DNA of 64,000 nt from Porites lobata (GCA_942486035.1 CALNXK010000026.1:2646001-2710000), one strand, 5' to 3'; counted from the first letter of the stretch, positions 48,101-58,845 are shown. Notes: generated by a model from the sequence alone, not told the origin. Program-made: numbers and translations.

Positions 48101-50467
48101 CTTTATCTCTGAGGGCTATTGGGACTCGGCGTGGAGAGTGCTGTGTGGGCTTTACCAGAGGATCAGTGACGATGGTTGTGTTCCCAATATGTCCTAATCC
48201 TTCAAAAACATCCCTGTAGTTGGCCATAATTTGCTCTCTGGTGAGGATTTTGCTCTCCAGTGAGTGGACCATCAAATAATTTGAGCTTAGATTTGGTCAC
48301 GTTTAGAGGAGGATTGCCATCTTGCAGCAGCTGGACTAAATCTGTGTAGCTGATCACATTGCAAGTGGAACCAGTGTCTAACTGACAAACTAACGGTACT
48401 TTCTCATCATCATCTACCAAAAACGTAATGCTGGATGTCATTTGCTTTCCATGCCCTTTAATTGCAGAAATTTCTTCTATCTTCAGTATGGATTCCTCTG
48501 AATCATAATCATCGACGTTAGCTTCTTCTGCAAAATGGACGGTTCCACGGCTATCTTTTCTTGACAAACACACTTTGCTGAAGTGATTCATCTTCTTACA
48601 AATTCTACATTGCTGGCCATAAGCTGGGCAATCGGTGGGCTTTGAATGCCATTTGGCCTGACCACAAAACTTGCATTTTCACGTTTTCTTTGAACCTTTA
48701 GTGGTCTTGTTTGAATTTGAAGGTCTTGGTTTCTTGGTCTTAGTTTTACTTTTGTCTTGGACTAGATGAAGCTCTTCATTCGACTGCTTGCTTTCGTGCT
48801 GAAGCGACTTGATCTGCTTGTTTGTAATCTCACTCGATTTGCACATGTCGAGAGCCTTATCCAAGGATAAATCTTTCTCACGGAGCAATCTAGCTTTTGT
48901 GCCGGTATCTTGTATGCCAATGACGAGCCTATCACGAATCATCTCTTCGGTGAGTGTTCCAAACTGACAAGAGGATGCTAGTTTCCTCAACCTATTAACA
49001 TAGCCGTCAACAGTTTCCTCAGGTGTTTGAATACAGGAATTGAAAACATACCTTTCGTACACTACGTTTCGTTTAGGAAGAAAATAATCTTCTAGCGCAG
49101 ACAACGATGACGTGATCGTGATTTCTTCATCGCCAAAGTTAAGATTAAGAAAGATCTGGAGACAGTCTTTTCCCATGACTGAACGAAAGGTCGCCACACG
49201 AATCGCTTGACTCTTTTGATCCAATCCTGTTGCCACTTCGTAATCCTGCCATTGTTGCTTAAAAAATTCCCAGTTACTGGTGAGATCGCCTTGGCAAACC
49301 ATAGCGCTTGGTACTGGAAAATTTGAAGGAACACTGATTATTTGAACTGGCGGCGGCGGCGCCGCTTCTGGAGAAGTTGGCATTGCTCTATGCTCGCACG
49401 TGGTCCAGTGAACTAAACGGCTTGAGATGCTCTCAGTCGCTTGAATTCGCTTGAAAATTGGTCCGCTATGCCCGGAACCGCTTTCACTGTCTGTAGACTG
49501 GACTTCTCTTGTTGAGCGTATCTAGCTCGCGGTAAAATAACCATAAACTTCTGACACCATGTTCGGTTTAATACAGCGCGACAACCTTGCAAGATGCCAT
49601 GCTTTTAATGCCTACTTCATGTAAGATGCATCCTAGTTACATAAACTTACAAACAGCTAAATATGGTCAAAACAACCATATACGTAACACCCTCAATACC
49701 TAAGTACTAAAAAATTAATACATTGGCACTCAAATATAGTGCAATTTTTAACAGTAACAATCTTACATGTTTCTGTGTTAGTTTGTGCTTATTTGTGTAT
49801 TTATGAGCTTCAGCGACAAAACAGTTGAAGTTGCTTAGTGCTTTTCTTCTCCTGTATAGCAGATTCCAGTGGCAAGTTAACAATGCTGGTGACAGTAGGT
49901 TTGTTTGGGGTATGGAGGGGCATGGGTTAGGAGGATAGCTTAACCATGCAGCTACTTACAAATTAATAATGTCATTTTTTCTGAGGTGTCTGTCTTACAG
50001 AGGTGTCTATTATTAGAGAGTTAACTGTTTATTATTTGTTTCTTTTAAGGTATGTTAATCATGCTTTATATTGGTCAATCATGTCTCCAAACCCAAATAA
50101 TGAAGATAGAAAACCCTCTGGCAGATTGGCCCAGCTGATTGATGAGACTTTTGGCAGTTTCTCTAACTTTCAGCAATCTTTTGAGAATAATGCTCTTAAC
50201 ATTTTTGGGTCAGGTTACACATGGCTATGCTTTGACAGAGAACATCAGGGCCTTAAAATCCTTGGCACATCAAATCAAGACAGCCCTTTTATGATGGAAG
50301 GGCGGTACCCCATCCTGGTGATTGATGTCTGGGAACATGCCTATTATCTGAAACACCAAAATCGCAGAACACAGTATGTGCAGGGATTTTGGAAGGTCAT
50401 AAACTGGGATGCTGTGAGCCAACTGCTGGAATTTTGGCCAAAACAAGCAAGGCATGATGAGCTGTGA
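42186..50467 (+). CDS. secreted Fe/Mn-family superoxide dismutase
   Basis: Three exons: 42186-42434, 43548-43651, 50050-50467, 256 residues with closing phases. Residues ~8-23 form a hydrophobic signal peptide (IISVILLLFRFSGIDC), so the enzyme should enter the secretory pathway rather than mitochondria. Metal ligands by alignment to MnSOD are His61 (VHHLGHH), His122 (YVNHALYW), Asp210 and His214 (DVWEHAYY). Gln194 (SNQD) is in the Mn-type position. It converts superoxide to hydrogen peroxide and oxygen. The usual GGGH before the second ligand is GGGY here. The 6.4-kb second intron contains a SINE, a MITE and an antisense LTR retrotransposon. Introns otherwise show only a C-tract (about 42587-42605) and AT-rich sequence. 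Confidence 0.93.
44109..44335 (+). mobile_element. tRNA-derived SINE
   Basis: GGATTAGCTCAGTCGG resembles a tRNA A box and GGGCTCAGTTCCCA a degenerate B box about 40 bp later. A tRNA-unrelated body follows (AATAACTGAGGAACAAAG, CCCTGCAAATGGCTAGACC). The cloverleaf is not intact, so it is not called a tRNA gene. The 3' boundary is approximate. Confidence 0.75.
44402..44579. mobile_element. MITE with CAGGGTTGTCA ends and ATTAGA duplication
   Basis: The termini CAGGGTTGTCATTAAGA and TCTTAGTGACAACCCTG pair at 16 of 17 positions. ATTAGA is directly repeated outside (44396-44401, 44580-44585). An inner GGGGGCCGGGGATTTTCCCC hairpin is present. The CAGGG start is hAT-like, but hAT elements usually duplicate 8 bp. 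Confidence 0.75.
45046..45175 (-). repeat. 3' LTR (130 bp)
   Basis: Identical over all 130 bp to 49560-49689 by direct reading. It starts TGTTCGG and ends TAACA on the plus strand. Confidence 0.95.
45176..45188 (-). other. polypurine tract
   Basis: On the minus strand AAGAAAAGGGAGA lies directly before the 3' LTR, as expected for plus-strand priming. Confidence 0.8.
45303..45477. repeat. 25-bp x 7 tandem repeat in the retrotransposon
   Basis: Seven exact-length 25-bp units of the type AAAGTCTCAAACAGTTC, with variation mainly at the unit's last ten bases. The pol stop codon lies within the last unit. Confidence 0.95.
45468..45980 (-). pseudogene. integrase C-terminal part of the retrotransposon pol
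   Basis: This segment of 170 codons begins PAQRLMSRR-like and continues into the usual basic domain after the integrase core, ending in a low-complexity tail. It is in the same frame as 46023-48275 but separated from it by a 42-nt stretch and a stop codon. Confidence 0.75.
46023..48275 (-). pseudogene. retrotransposon pol: RT, RNase H, integrase core
   Basis: This is a 750-codon frame. The RT domain covers about residues 50-250, with IRDD where [YF]xDD is usual. RNase H (~340-460) has the DASEHG and ETDHKPL motifs. The integrase zinc region has Gln where the second His is expected (HSSQ) but keeps CSVC, and the core Asp, Asp and Glu are visible (TDLF, SDNGSQF, SNGKAE). The frame stops early in the integrase (TAA at 46023) and is out of frame with the protease upstream. 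Calling it a pseudogene assumes the reading is correct. Confidence 0.85.
48202..48660 (-). pseudogene. zinc knuckle and truncated aspartic protease
   Basis: CKFCG and CRICKKMNHFSKVC form zinc-knuckle Cys/His clusters, followed by the protease active site QLDTGST. After KLKLFDG the remainder of the protease and the linker found in related elements is missing, and the frame shifts by one relative to pol, with 48202-48275 overlapping. This suggests an internal deletion. Confidence 0.75.
48679..49383 (-). CDS. retrotransposon gag
   Basis: A 234-codon frame begins after the 5' LTR. It has a capsid-like region (WEFFKQQWQDYEVATG, then DGYVNRLRKLASSCQFG) and a lysine-rich end. It stops at a TGA that is in frame with the zinc-knuckle segment immediately after, so either readthrough or a point mutation separates them. 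Confidence 0.85.
   Translation of the reverse strand: MPTSPEAAPPPPVQIISVPSNFPVPSAMVCQGDLTSNWEFFKQQWQDYEVATGLDQKSQAIRVATFRSVMGKDCLQIFLNLNFGDEEITITSSLSALEDYFLPKRNVVYERYVFNSCIQTPEETVDGYVNRLRKLASSCQFGTLTEEMIRDRLVIGIQDTGTKARLLREKDLSLDKALDMCKSSEITNKQIKSLQHESKQSNEELHLVQDKSKTKTKKPRPSNSNKTTKGSKKT
49548..49559 (-). other. primer-binding site
   Basis: On the minus strand TGGTGTCAGAAG directly follows the 5' LTR. It is complementary to a tRNA 3' end and resembles the tRNA-Leu primer used by SURL-like elements. The tRNA assignment is inferred from memory of the family. Confidence 0.65.
49560..49689 (-). repeat. 5' LTR (130 bp)
   Basis: It is identical to the 3' LTR. It carries no recognised TATA box and is very short for an LTR. 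Confidence 0.95.
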
Positions 50468-51075
50468 ATGTCACTGTGATGGTTAATGTTTTATTCAGAA
50501 ACCAGCAGCCATGCTTTGAACTGTTTTTTGATGATAGTCCTAAAATGTAAAAGCTATGTCAACAGTACCCCACGTGGCAAACATTGAAAGGGTCAGGGGG
50601 GAGAGAAAAAAGGGAGGGTAACCTTTGGTGGCCAGGGTCCTGTCTCTCCAAATTTCCGGTAATTAGCAGGCTTGGAACGCTTTTTTACATTTATGATCGA
50701 GATTACAATAGTTTTGTAGATAATATGATAAAGCTATAAGTTTACAAAACAAAATGGACTATTGTAATAGCTAGGTCCCGTGCTTTAATTCGTTAGATTT
50801 TGACTTACATATATCACTTCGAGCCCCAAAAGTTACAGGTACGTTTGAGAAACGGATCCCTTGGGTCAATTGAATGGATCTGTTGTTCTCTGACCGTATC
50901 AGCACTTTGAAAAAAAATGTGTGAATACATTCCTATATTAATTTTGTAACCGCAGTTTGCGCTTTATTACAATCGATTAGTAAGTGTAATTTACGAGTTT
51001 AGCTGTTGTTTTCAAGCTCTAAAACAATGGCTACACTTGCAAGTCACTCATATGGAATACAAAAGTGCTTTAGAC

Positions 51076-51202
51076 CCTGTTTACATGGAGTGGGGGACCC
51101 CGGTCTAGTGGGGTAGGTTTCTTTTGTTATGTGTCCCCCAGAGCGTGAAAACAAAAGAAACCAACCCCACTAGACCGGGGTCCCCCACTCCATGTAAACA
51201 GG
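51076..51202. mobile_element. 127-bp near-perfect palindrome
   Basis: CCTGTTTACATGGAGTGGGG at the left is inverted as CCCCACTCCATGTAAACAGG at the right. Pairing continues through GACCCCGGTCTAGTGGGGT to a short loop. It looks like a MITE. No target duplication is certain. Confidence 0.8.
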
Positions 51203-51489
51203 CCCTTAAAGCTCACACAGTCTTGCAGCGTTTTATAGAACACGTTCTTGAATTGTGGAAGGAATCCCTCCAAGGTCCCTGGAGATGAAATTCTCGTTCA
51301 GAAAAGAAAAAAGGCCAATGGTTAAAGTGAAGTTATTATAACTTGAGTTAACTCGCAAAAAATGCGCGATAGACGTGAAAAGTTAAGACGGACATTTATA
51401 TGAGGATATTTTGAAAGAACCAGTTTTCCCCCGGTGCCTAACTGAAGTCCAGGGGCCAGTTTCTCGAAAGTCCCGATAATAAACGGGCT

Positions 51490-51564
51490 GTTCCCAGGTT
51501 CTCTCCTACCCGTGCTCTCTCGCTCCGTCGGGACGGGTAGGATAGAACCCTGGGAACGAGGTTG
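51490..51564. mobile_element. short hairpin related to the CAACCTCGTC family
   Basis: GTTCCCAGGTTCTCTCCTAC pairs with GTAGGATAGAACCCTGGGAAC. The right end continues into CGAGGTTGG, the family end seen at 3279-3448 and 58966-59034. The left end lacks the matching CAACCTCG. Confidence 0.55.
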
Positions 51565-52865
51565 GCCCATAAAGCTGCTGTTGTTTACTTTCAAAATAGA
51601 CAATAACATTATAAAACTATCAATCAACAGAACCAAATGGACTGGACTGTTGACTAGCTAGGGCCCGCGCTTTTATTCTTTAGGAGCTCGCGCCAGTAGT
51701 TTAAAAGGTAGATAGCGCTATCAACCGGAATAGTGATTTATCCGGTGGATAGCGATACCCCACGTTTGAACAACTGTGATCAGATTTTGATTTGAATATT
51801 TAGCTCAGGGCCCGAAAAGTAACTGGGACTTTTAAGAAAATGGCCCGGTTGCATAAAGAACTTTCCGCTTAATTTGCGTTCTTCTCATTCTTCTGAAGAA
51901 TTTTCTCTTGCTCACTTTGTGTTTGGTATTTTTCGTTTATCCGTCCTGTTCCGAGTTACCCGTTTATAATACAAGAAACTTGCTTGAAACGAAGGAATTC
52001 GAAATGCTGCAGAAAATTCATTTGCAATGACTTAATCTTAAGTCTCTTTATCAGCCGAGAACTCCAATTCTTTTTATTCCATTTTGAAGTTTTGCTCACA
52101 TGAAGGGCCGACTGGTAACAGAAAGAAAATGAAAGTTTTAAATGATCTTGATGATTTCACTTGGTCACTAAAGTAACACTTTCCTTTCGATTCCTCCATT
52201 TCATATTTTAGCCGCACCTGACAGTATAAATTTTTTAAGCCGCTTCCCTTCTTTTGCTGACTTAGTTGTAATTATGGCGGAAAATAAATCAGTTGGAAAA
52301 GAGCTATTTATATTAAAATGAGCATTACAGAGTGGTGGTACTAGCTTTTTCTTTTCCAAACTTCACCTTAAATTAAAAAAAGATTTTGTGACTGCATTAT
52401 AATTAGTTTACTGTATAATTTTGGCCATGTAAAAACGGGCCTATTCATCCTTTCCAAAACGAAGGGTACGTTTTCAGCCAAAATCCTCAACTGTAAAAAT
52501 CCCTTTTTATCTTAAATTATTTTTATTGGACAAAAAAATCTATTTTCCGCTTAATCATAATTTAGTGAGCTTTCAAATGATTTTGCGAAAAGAAAGCTAA
52601 CTTTGCATAAAACAGTGAAGTCCTTTGTCTCCAGGAAACGCTTTTCCTCGCGTTATGAATGTTTAAGTTTGCCAACACTGCCGCTGAATTTTAATTTCAT
52701 GTCCACGTTTGCCCTTTTTAGCTGGGCATCGCTCTACGTGGAAGATATTCAAATTCATTCATTATAGACTACCAGTAAAGCTTCATCTCATTTAGCTTAC
52801 GTATCGCCAGCGTACAAAGTGTCGCTCGCTAAAAGTTTTTTTCAATACACAGGATCCTACCGAAA

Positions 52866-55800
52866 ATGTCCTCCTTTTTCCTCCGCGGTTTTGCATTTTT
52901 CCTTGTTTGCGCTTTTGTTCAAGCCGGAGAACAAGACAGAGATCATTTATCCGTGGGAATTATGATCAAACCAGAGAATTGTCCGAGGGAAACGAAAGAT
53001 GGAGACCTGTTAACAGTGAGGTTCAATAATACTCTTATTGATCAAACGCCAGTTCTACCAACGAGGTGAGTTATTAAAAGTTAGAATATTTCGTCATGCT
53101 TCTGAGCAAATTAGGAAAATAAGTTTAGCTTAGAGTTTTATTTACCTTCATGAGCCATGCAATTTTCTTTTTAAAATTTTATTTGCAGTTATTCATGAAA
53201 TAAGCTTGCTTTCCTTTTTACAGTCCATTCAACCTTAAAATTTACATTTGTTCCTGCAATTCAAAAATTTGCAAACTAAGCAATTGATACACTGTGTTCT
53301 ACAAAAGCGTTGTGCAGCAAGTTAGTATTAAATTGCGCATGCATTTAAAACATTTTAATACACCACATCGAATAATGCGTTAAAAACAACTGTACACTGT
53401 CTTGAGGGTCAGTTAAGTACTGTACTGTTCCGAGATTCGAGGTATACCATTGTATATCCCGAATCAGTAAGAGAAGTCCTGTAAGTCTGAAAATCGAAAA
53501 CTATTCCTGTTGATTCTCTCTTGGTGCAATTGAGAAAACTTGAAAAATAAATCCATAATTATAAAGTAAAGGGAATAACTTGAACCCAAGACTGACACTT
53601 TTAGAGATGTTGTTCGTCGAGAAATCCGACTATATTCTTGTTGGCTTAACTTGTCTTGAGACACCTTTGATCATAGTCGTGACAACGTACCATTTGATAG
53701 TATTCTTTGCAGAAAGTATCCATCGAATGGTTGAGTTTCCTTCGCTACTTTAAATGACTGCAATTCGCATCGAAAACCATGCACTTTGACACTAAATGTT
53801 TCCGTTTTGGTATGATAATGGAGAAAATACGCAATATTGCTGAACAAGGCTAACAAAGTGTAAAACCTCAGATAACTAAGGGAAGAGTCCATGATAATGA
53901 AGATCCAGTTGCGCGCATGCCTCAGCTCTTGTTTTTGAAATCACGGCTGTTATAGAACAGGTTATTTGCAAAGACAACTTTTTTCGGCTATATTCCCGAA
54001 ACGACTGCATCGTTTTCTTTAAGGTCTTTCTCGATTAGAACATTGTGGTACCGTCTGGGTTTGGATGAAGGGGAGGTGATGGTTGAACATTTATCCGTTT
54101 TTGACTATAACAACTTTCCTAACTCCTCTAATTATTTAGTTCTCGCGACTTACCTCGTCAATGTCATTAGGGACCTTAAGCAACGTGAACGTTGACGTCA
54201 CGGACATCAAAATGGCAACCGGAAGTTGATATTGTCTCTCTTTCACTGCTCTAATTCGACAAATTCGTACAGCGGGAGTTAAAACAAAGGCATTAAAATT
54301 CACTGCGTGGGACAGAAGCTTTCCATTTATAAGCGAGACATCGAACTTCCGGTTGCTATTCATGACGTCCAGGACGTCAGCGCTTTCTTTGCTTCAGCTC
54401 GCTACTTTTGACTGCGAGCAGTCCCCTTTCAGTCAGTCGAGTCAAGGCTCGGCAAGACTAACACCGCGGCAAAACGCAATGCGCATGAGCACAAAATTTA
54501 ATATCCGGTTAGCTTTTTATTTCCGGTCCAGTATATAAACCAATAGCGTAAGCAGAACTTTGCCGTCGCGCCAAGTTTAAAAGCAAAAAGGGCGAAACAG
54601 ACAAAAAAGGGGGCCAAAAAAATCACTTCATTCGAAAGCTTATATATTTTTCTATTCTCAAACTTTTGCACCACATGGTTATCTGTTTGCACCAACGGTG
54701 AAAATCATGTTTGAAGTTTGCAGGTCGCGAGCGCTCGACAAGACGAATTTGTTTTTACTGGCTTTCTTGCATGCTACTGGTTTGGCATAAGTCAATTTGG
54801 GAGAAGGCGACAACTAAGAAAAGAATAACAATACTTATGAAAGAAACCAAAATAAAGACGTCATCATTATCATAAAAAACACTAAAACCAGGAAAAAAAA
54901 TTTAAGTCCGTTCAATAATTTGTTTTATTATCAGAGAAAACAAGAACTCAAAACAAAAGATGGGCGGGATTTAATAACAACTTTGACTTTGATGACTGCA
55001 GTCACCGGGAAACTAAACATGCCTATAAATGACTTTCATTCAAGAAAATGCCTATTTAATTCTTTTACATGGTTGTTCTTTTGTTGAAGACTTCAATAAT
55101 TTCAGACTGTGCGGCTCGGATGCATCTCATGCAAACACGAAACTTCTAGCTGCTAAATACATGGCATGAAAAGTTCGACCTCTAAAAGCCACTGAACCAG
55201 CTTTCGCTCTCTGATTCTGAGAATGGAAAAATAAATAAATAGAGTTGTCAACTTGCTGCCAACCGGCTCAACAGTATAATTAGGCTTATGTTTCATGGCA
55301 ATCAACCCAGAAGAGTTTCGTTTTAAAACACGGTAAAACCCACTGGTAAACAAATAAAGTTTGAATCGGCTTTAACGCATGTAGACTGAGAAACTGAAGA
55401 ACTGAAAATTAGAACTACAATACACAAGCTTGCAATGATAACGTTTTAATTTTATGTCTTAGTTTCAGCCAGGTTAAGTGAAAAATATTAAACAGTCAAA
55501 AAATTTATTTTCGTGAATGAAAATCAGTTTACCTGACGCTCTAGCCAAAATTACACACTGAGTTATTATCATCTTACCTTTTCTGAATCTAATCGACTAA
55601 TTGTTTCAGTGATCTGTGCCTGGTTATCCATAAAAGCAATTTCAATAAATACAAAATAGTCAAAAACACGGGCAGCATGAAGCAGAACAACTGAACCACA
55701 AGCTGCACACAGAATGAAGCTGAGAGCGCGCGGGAGACTTTGACTGGAACGTGTGACTGAAAAAGAGACCGGAAATGCTCAAGCTGGCGCATGCGTAAAC

Positions 55801-57826
55801 GTTTTGCCGCGGTGTTGGCAAGACTAGACTGGAGATAAGACTGGAGAGAGCGAAATTGCCAAGAGGAGAACTGGAGAGACAGAGAGAGGCCCCACCCCAG
55901 TTTCCCCTCGGCTGACCTTGTTTTTTTTTTTTTTTTTCGTTCGCATCGCTCGATTTCCTCGCTCGCACGACCACCCTGAGGGACTGCTCGCAGTCTAATG
56001 TGATTAAAGCGTTCTAAACTGCCATATCTACCATGATTACGTTTCCTAAATCCTTTTTTTTTTTTCAGTGAATTCGAGTTTGTTCTTGGTGAAGGACAAG
56101 TAATCGCCGGTTGGGACCTGGGTCTGCGCGACATGTGCGTCGGTGAGCTCCGTGAACTCGTTGTTCCGCATCAGTACGGATATGGGGAATTCCCCGTGGG
56201 AGATAAAATTCCCCCTAGAGCACTTCTTGTGTTCTATGTGGAGCTGCTTAGAATAGGCGATCCGAGTGAGGACATGGCTAAACCCAACATGTTTAAAGAA
56301 ATTGATGTCAACGGAGATGGCATGATTTCACACTCAGAGGTAGGACGAAAAATCCGTCGACTGCCGCTTAACCCTTTAAACCCTAAGATCAAAATTTGAA
56401 TTCTCATTTGTTGCTTCTATTCATTTCCTACAGAGGTAGTGGGGAGAAGTTGAAAAAATATCAAGCAAATTCATCTTGACTGATCATGTCCGTAATTCTC
56501 ATGACCACTCTGTTTTACAAAGCATTAATAGTACGAGGAGAAATTTGATGCTGATCACTTTTAGGGCTTAAAGGGTTAAAAGCCCTGGGCTTTTACATCT
56601 TCGTAAGGGGTTTTAGGAACGCTTATAAACGGAGGGGCTTCGCTTCTAAACAACCTAAGGCAGTGAAGATTCAATTACGTTTTGCATTTACTGGTTTTTA
56701 GGCTTCAAAAAGTCATAATAAATCGATTACATTTCAATACAACTTAAAGAGGGGCTTTTAATCTGACGTATTTTTTGCTAAAAGGTAGATGGTAAGACTG
56801 GCATGTAATTGGGGTGGGACTATTAAGGGAGAGGGGAGTATAAACTGCAGTTTACGCCAGCAAAGTTTATGTTGTTAACTTCGTGTCATAATCTCTTAGC
56901 TTGTTCGACCCTTTTAGCTTCACTAACTTTCCCGCGAATTGATCTGACTAAAATTCAATTGAGTGGTTGAGCATTAACAGCACTGATAAGACTATTATTA
57001 TGGAGAATCGGATAGGTTGATCTCACATGCAGAATTTATGTTTCCGGTCAAAGGCTGGAAAATATGATTGCTTCGCAATCCCAATATCTCTCGCTAGTGA
57101 TACCTATAACGAAATAAAATTTTCCCCAAATGTACATCGTGAGGTGTACTTGTGCCTTAACGCACAATTATCGTGGTCACGTAACATATCACGTGTGAGT
57201 AACTGAAGCAATATTTACACTTTTAAAATGTTGCATGTCGATAAGGTATTTCTGTGTCCCAAATCTCGATTCAGTTCCATCCTCTTCGCTAAATTTAGAC
57301 GATAAATAATTTTTTCCTTGGTAATCCTTTTATATCCAGGCCTTAAATTACTTGAGATTGAATTGTTCCCAGGTCATGCAGTTGTAGATAAAAATGCAAA
57401 TAAAACTCACAAGAAAAAATAAAAAATGCGGTTTTGCGCTTGCCCTTGGCCCCGCTCTGAAAATGATAGTAATCATTGCCGGATCCAGACCTTGAAATAA
57501 GGGGGGCGGTCATCCAGACTGTTAGATAAGGGGATGGGGGGTGGCGACGGTCGCATAAAATTTTTTTGGGGGGCCCTTTGGGCCTCAGTTTGGTCTAAAA
57601 ATAAGCCCCCCAGGCCCCTCCCCTGGATCTGCCAATGGTAATGGCTTAATGCTATTGTTTTTTATCACAGGTTGCAGGTTATCTTAGGCGAGAGGGACTT
57701 TCAAATGGTGAAGGGGATGAAAGCCATGACAACCTCATGCAGGAAATCTTCCATGAAGAAGACAAAAATAAAGATGGCTACATTTCACACGACGAATTCC
57801 AGGGATTAAAACATGGAGAGTTATAA
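52866..57826 (+). CDS. FKBP14-like ER protein with two EF-hands
   Basis: Three exons: 52866-53065, 56069-56339, 57671-57826, 208 residues with closing phases. A signal peptide (residues ~1-20) precedes an FKBP domain (~28-130), EF-hand loops 146-157 (DVNGDGMISHSE) and 188-199 (DKNKDGYISHDE), and a C-terminal KHGEL, a plausible ER-retrieval signal. Cys39 and Cys90 match the conserved pair of FKBP14. The lid and active-site loop is shortened and lacks the usual Phe-Asp after the DG turn (LIDQTPVLPTS), while the VIxGW segment (78-82) is kept. Prolyl-isomerase activity may thus be weak. In vertebrates FKBP14 helps procollagen folding; that role here is inferred only. Confidence 0.88.
54150..55998. 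repeat. inverted repeat blocks in the FKBP first intron
   Basis: About 54405-54500 (GACTGCGAGCAGTCC, ACACCGCGGCAAAACGC, ATGCGCATGAGC) returns inverted at about 55780-55998 (GCGCATGCGT, GTTTTGCCGCGGTGTTGG, GACTGCTCGCAGTC). A further foldback at 54210-54360 pairs GGCAACCGGAAGTT with AACTTCCGGTTGC. Small ORFs over the second block are repeat-derived. Confidence 0.65.
56372..56575. mobile_element. TTAA-flanked ~205-bp MITE, copy 4
   Basis: CCCTTTAAACCCTAAG at the left and TTAGGGCTTAAAGGG at the right sit between TTAA tetranucleotides. It begins 33 bp after the end of FKBP exon 56069-56339, in the second intron. The rest of that intron is AT-rich without gene signal. Confidence 0.85.
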
Positions 57827-58050
57827 AACAGTTTAACCACATTATTTTAATTTATAGGTACCTGTAATTTACATCAACAGAAAGAAAAACAAATTTGAAT
57901 TAAACAGTAGGAATCATGTTTGTTTCATTTTCCTTAGGGCGCTTGAATTTTAAGGTAGTTTTTTTCCAGTTTTTGCACCTTATTTCTAAAGTCTGGAATT
58001 TTATTGCAATAGCTGAATGAATTTTAATGAAGATATCCGCGCTTGTTTGA

Positions 58051-58056
58051 AATAAA
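58051..58056 (+). promoter_or_regulatory. candidate poly(A) signal of the FKBP gene
   Basis: AATAAA about 225 bp after the stop codon. Confidence 0.5.
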
Positions 58057-58599
58057 AGTTATCAAAACGTATCAAATAATAATGATAGAACGTTGTTTCG
58101 TGTTTATGGTCGTGGCATCACCACCAGTGATAGGGGTCCTCAATAGGTTTTTGGGATCCAGGTTTCCCTTATTTGAAGCTCAAGATTCGGGATCTTAAAG
58201 CAAAAACTGCATGGCAAGATTCAGGACTGAACGTGTATGCGCGAGAGTTAGAATACCATAAATAACCCTCGGGATTACGGGATTGCACGAAATTTTGGGT
58301 CGGGATTACGTTATTGAAGAACCCTATGGGGACCCTCAATTATTAGGGACCTTTAGATTCGAGGACGAGAGCGAGATTTGACTTAAAGTTTTTTTTCGCG
58401 TATTCTTAAAAATTATGCACCCCGGAAAGCTTCATTGTAATTCTTTTCACCAGAAAAGTTTGCAGGGTTATTCTTATTGAAGGAGGTTAAGCTCTTTCCC
58501 GATCGTATAATAAAACTTCTAACATTTGACAACTACTTGTTTCCGCTACTACTGTATTTTTGCCCAACTTGTAGTGGAATGACGACGACTCTTTCCTGT

Positions 58600-58845
58600 C
58601 ATCTCTATGACATTAGCCTGGTTGTTGGTAATGCTGTTCCTATCTCCCCCCACCTGGGGATGTTTAGACATCTCTAATGAATTTGACCTGGTTACTATAC
58701 TGTTGCTCTCTCTCCCCACATAGGGATGTATTTTCGTCTCTGATGACATCGACCAGCAGGTTGGTATGCTGTTGCTCCTTCTCTCCTCAGCTAGGAATGT
58801 TTCGACCGCGTCTTCAATGACATTGGCCTAGCTGCCACCTTAACT
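58600..58845. repeat. degenerate ~70-bp tandem repeat, 3.5 units
   Basis: TGACATTAGCCTGG, TGAATTTGACCTGG, TGACATCGACCAG and TGACATTGGCCTAG recur at about 58607, 58677, 58744 and 58819, each followed (except the last, partial unit) by a GCTGTT..CTCTC..GGATGTTT-like stretch. Confidence 0.75.

Larger units (their letters stand above)
45046..49689 (-). mobile_element. Ty3/gypsy-type LTR retrotransposon, recent but coding-defective
   Basis: It is 4,644 bp long and bounded by identical 130-bp LTRs (TG...CA) and a 5-bp duplication CCCTC (45041-45045, 49690-49694). Order on the minus strand: LTR, primer-binding site, gag, zinc-knuckle/protease, RT-RNase H-integrase, tandem repeat, polypurine tract, LTR. 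The PR-RT-RH-IN order and sequence put it in Ty3/gypsy, probably near the SURL/mag group. The reading frame is broken in several places. It lies antisense in SOD intron 2. Confidence 0.95.
50468..52865. other. intergenic region between SOD and FKBP genes
   Basis: SOD 3' UTR, two palindromic elements (51076-51202 and 51490-51564) and AT-rich sequence upstream of the FKBP start. No further gene is recognised. Confidence 0.6.

Noticed and set aside
55589..56134. 181-codon minus-strand frame
   Set aside because: It covers the inverted repeat block and a T-tract in the FKBP intron and has no recognisable domain.
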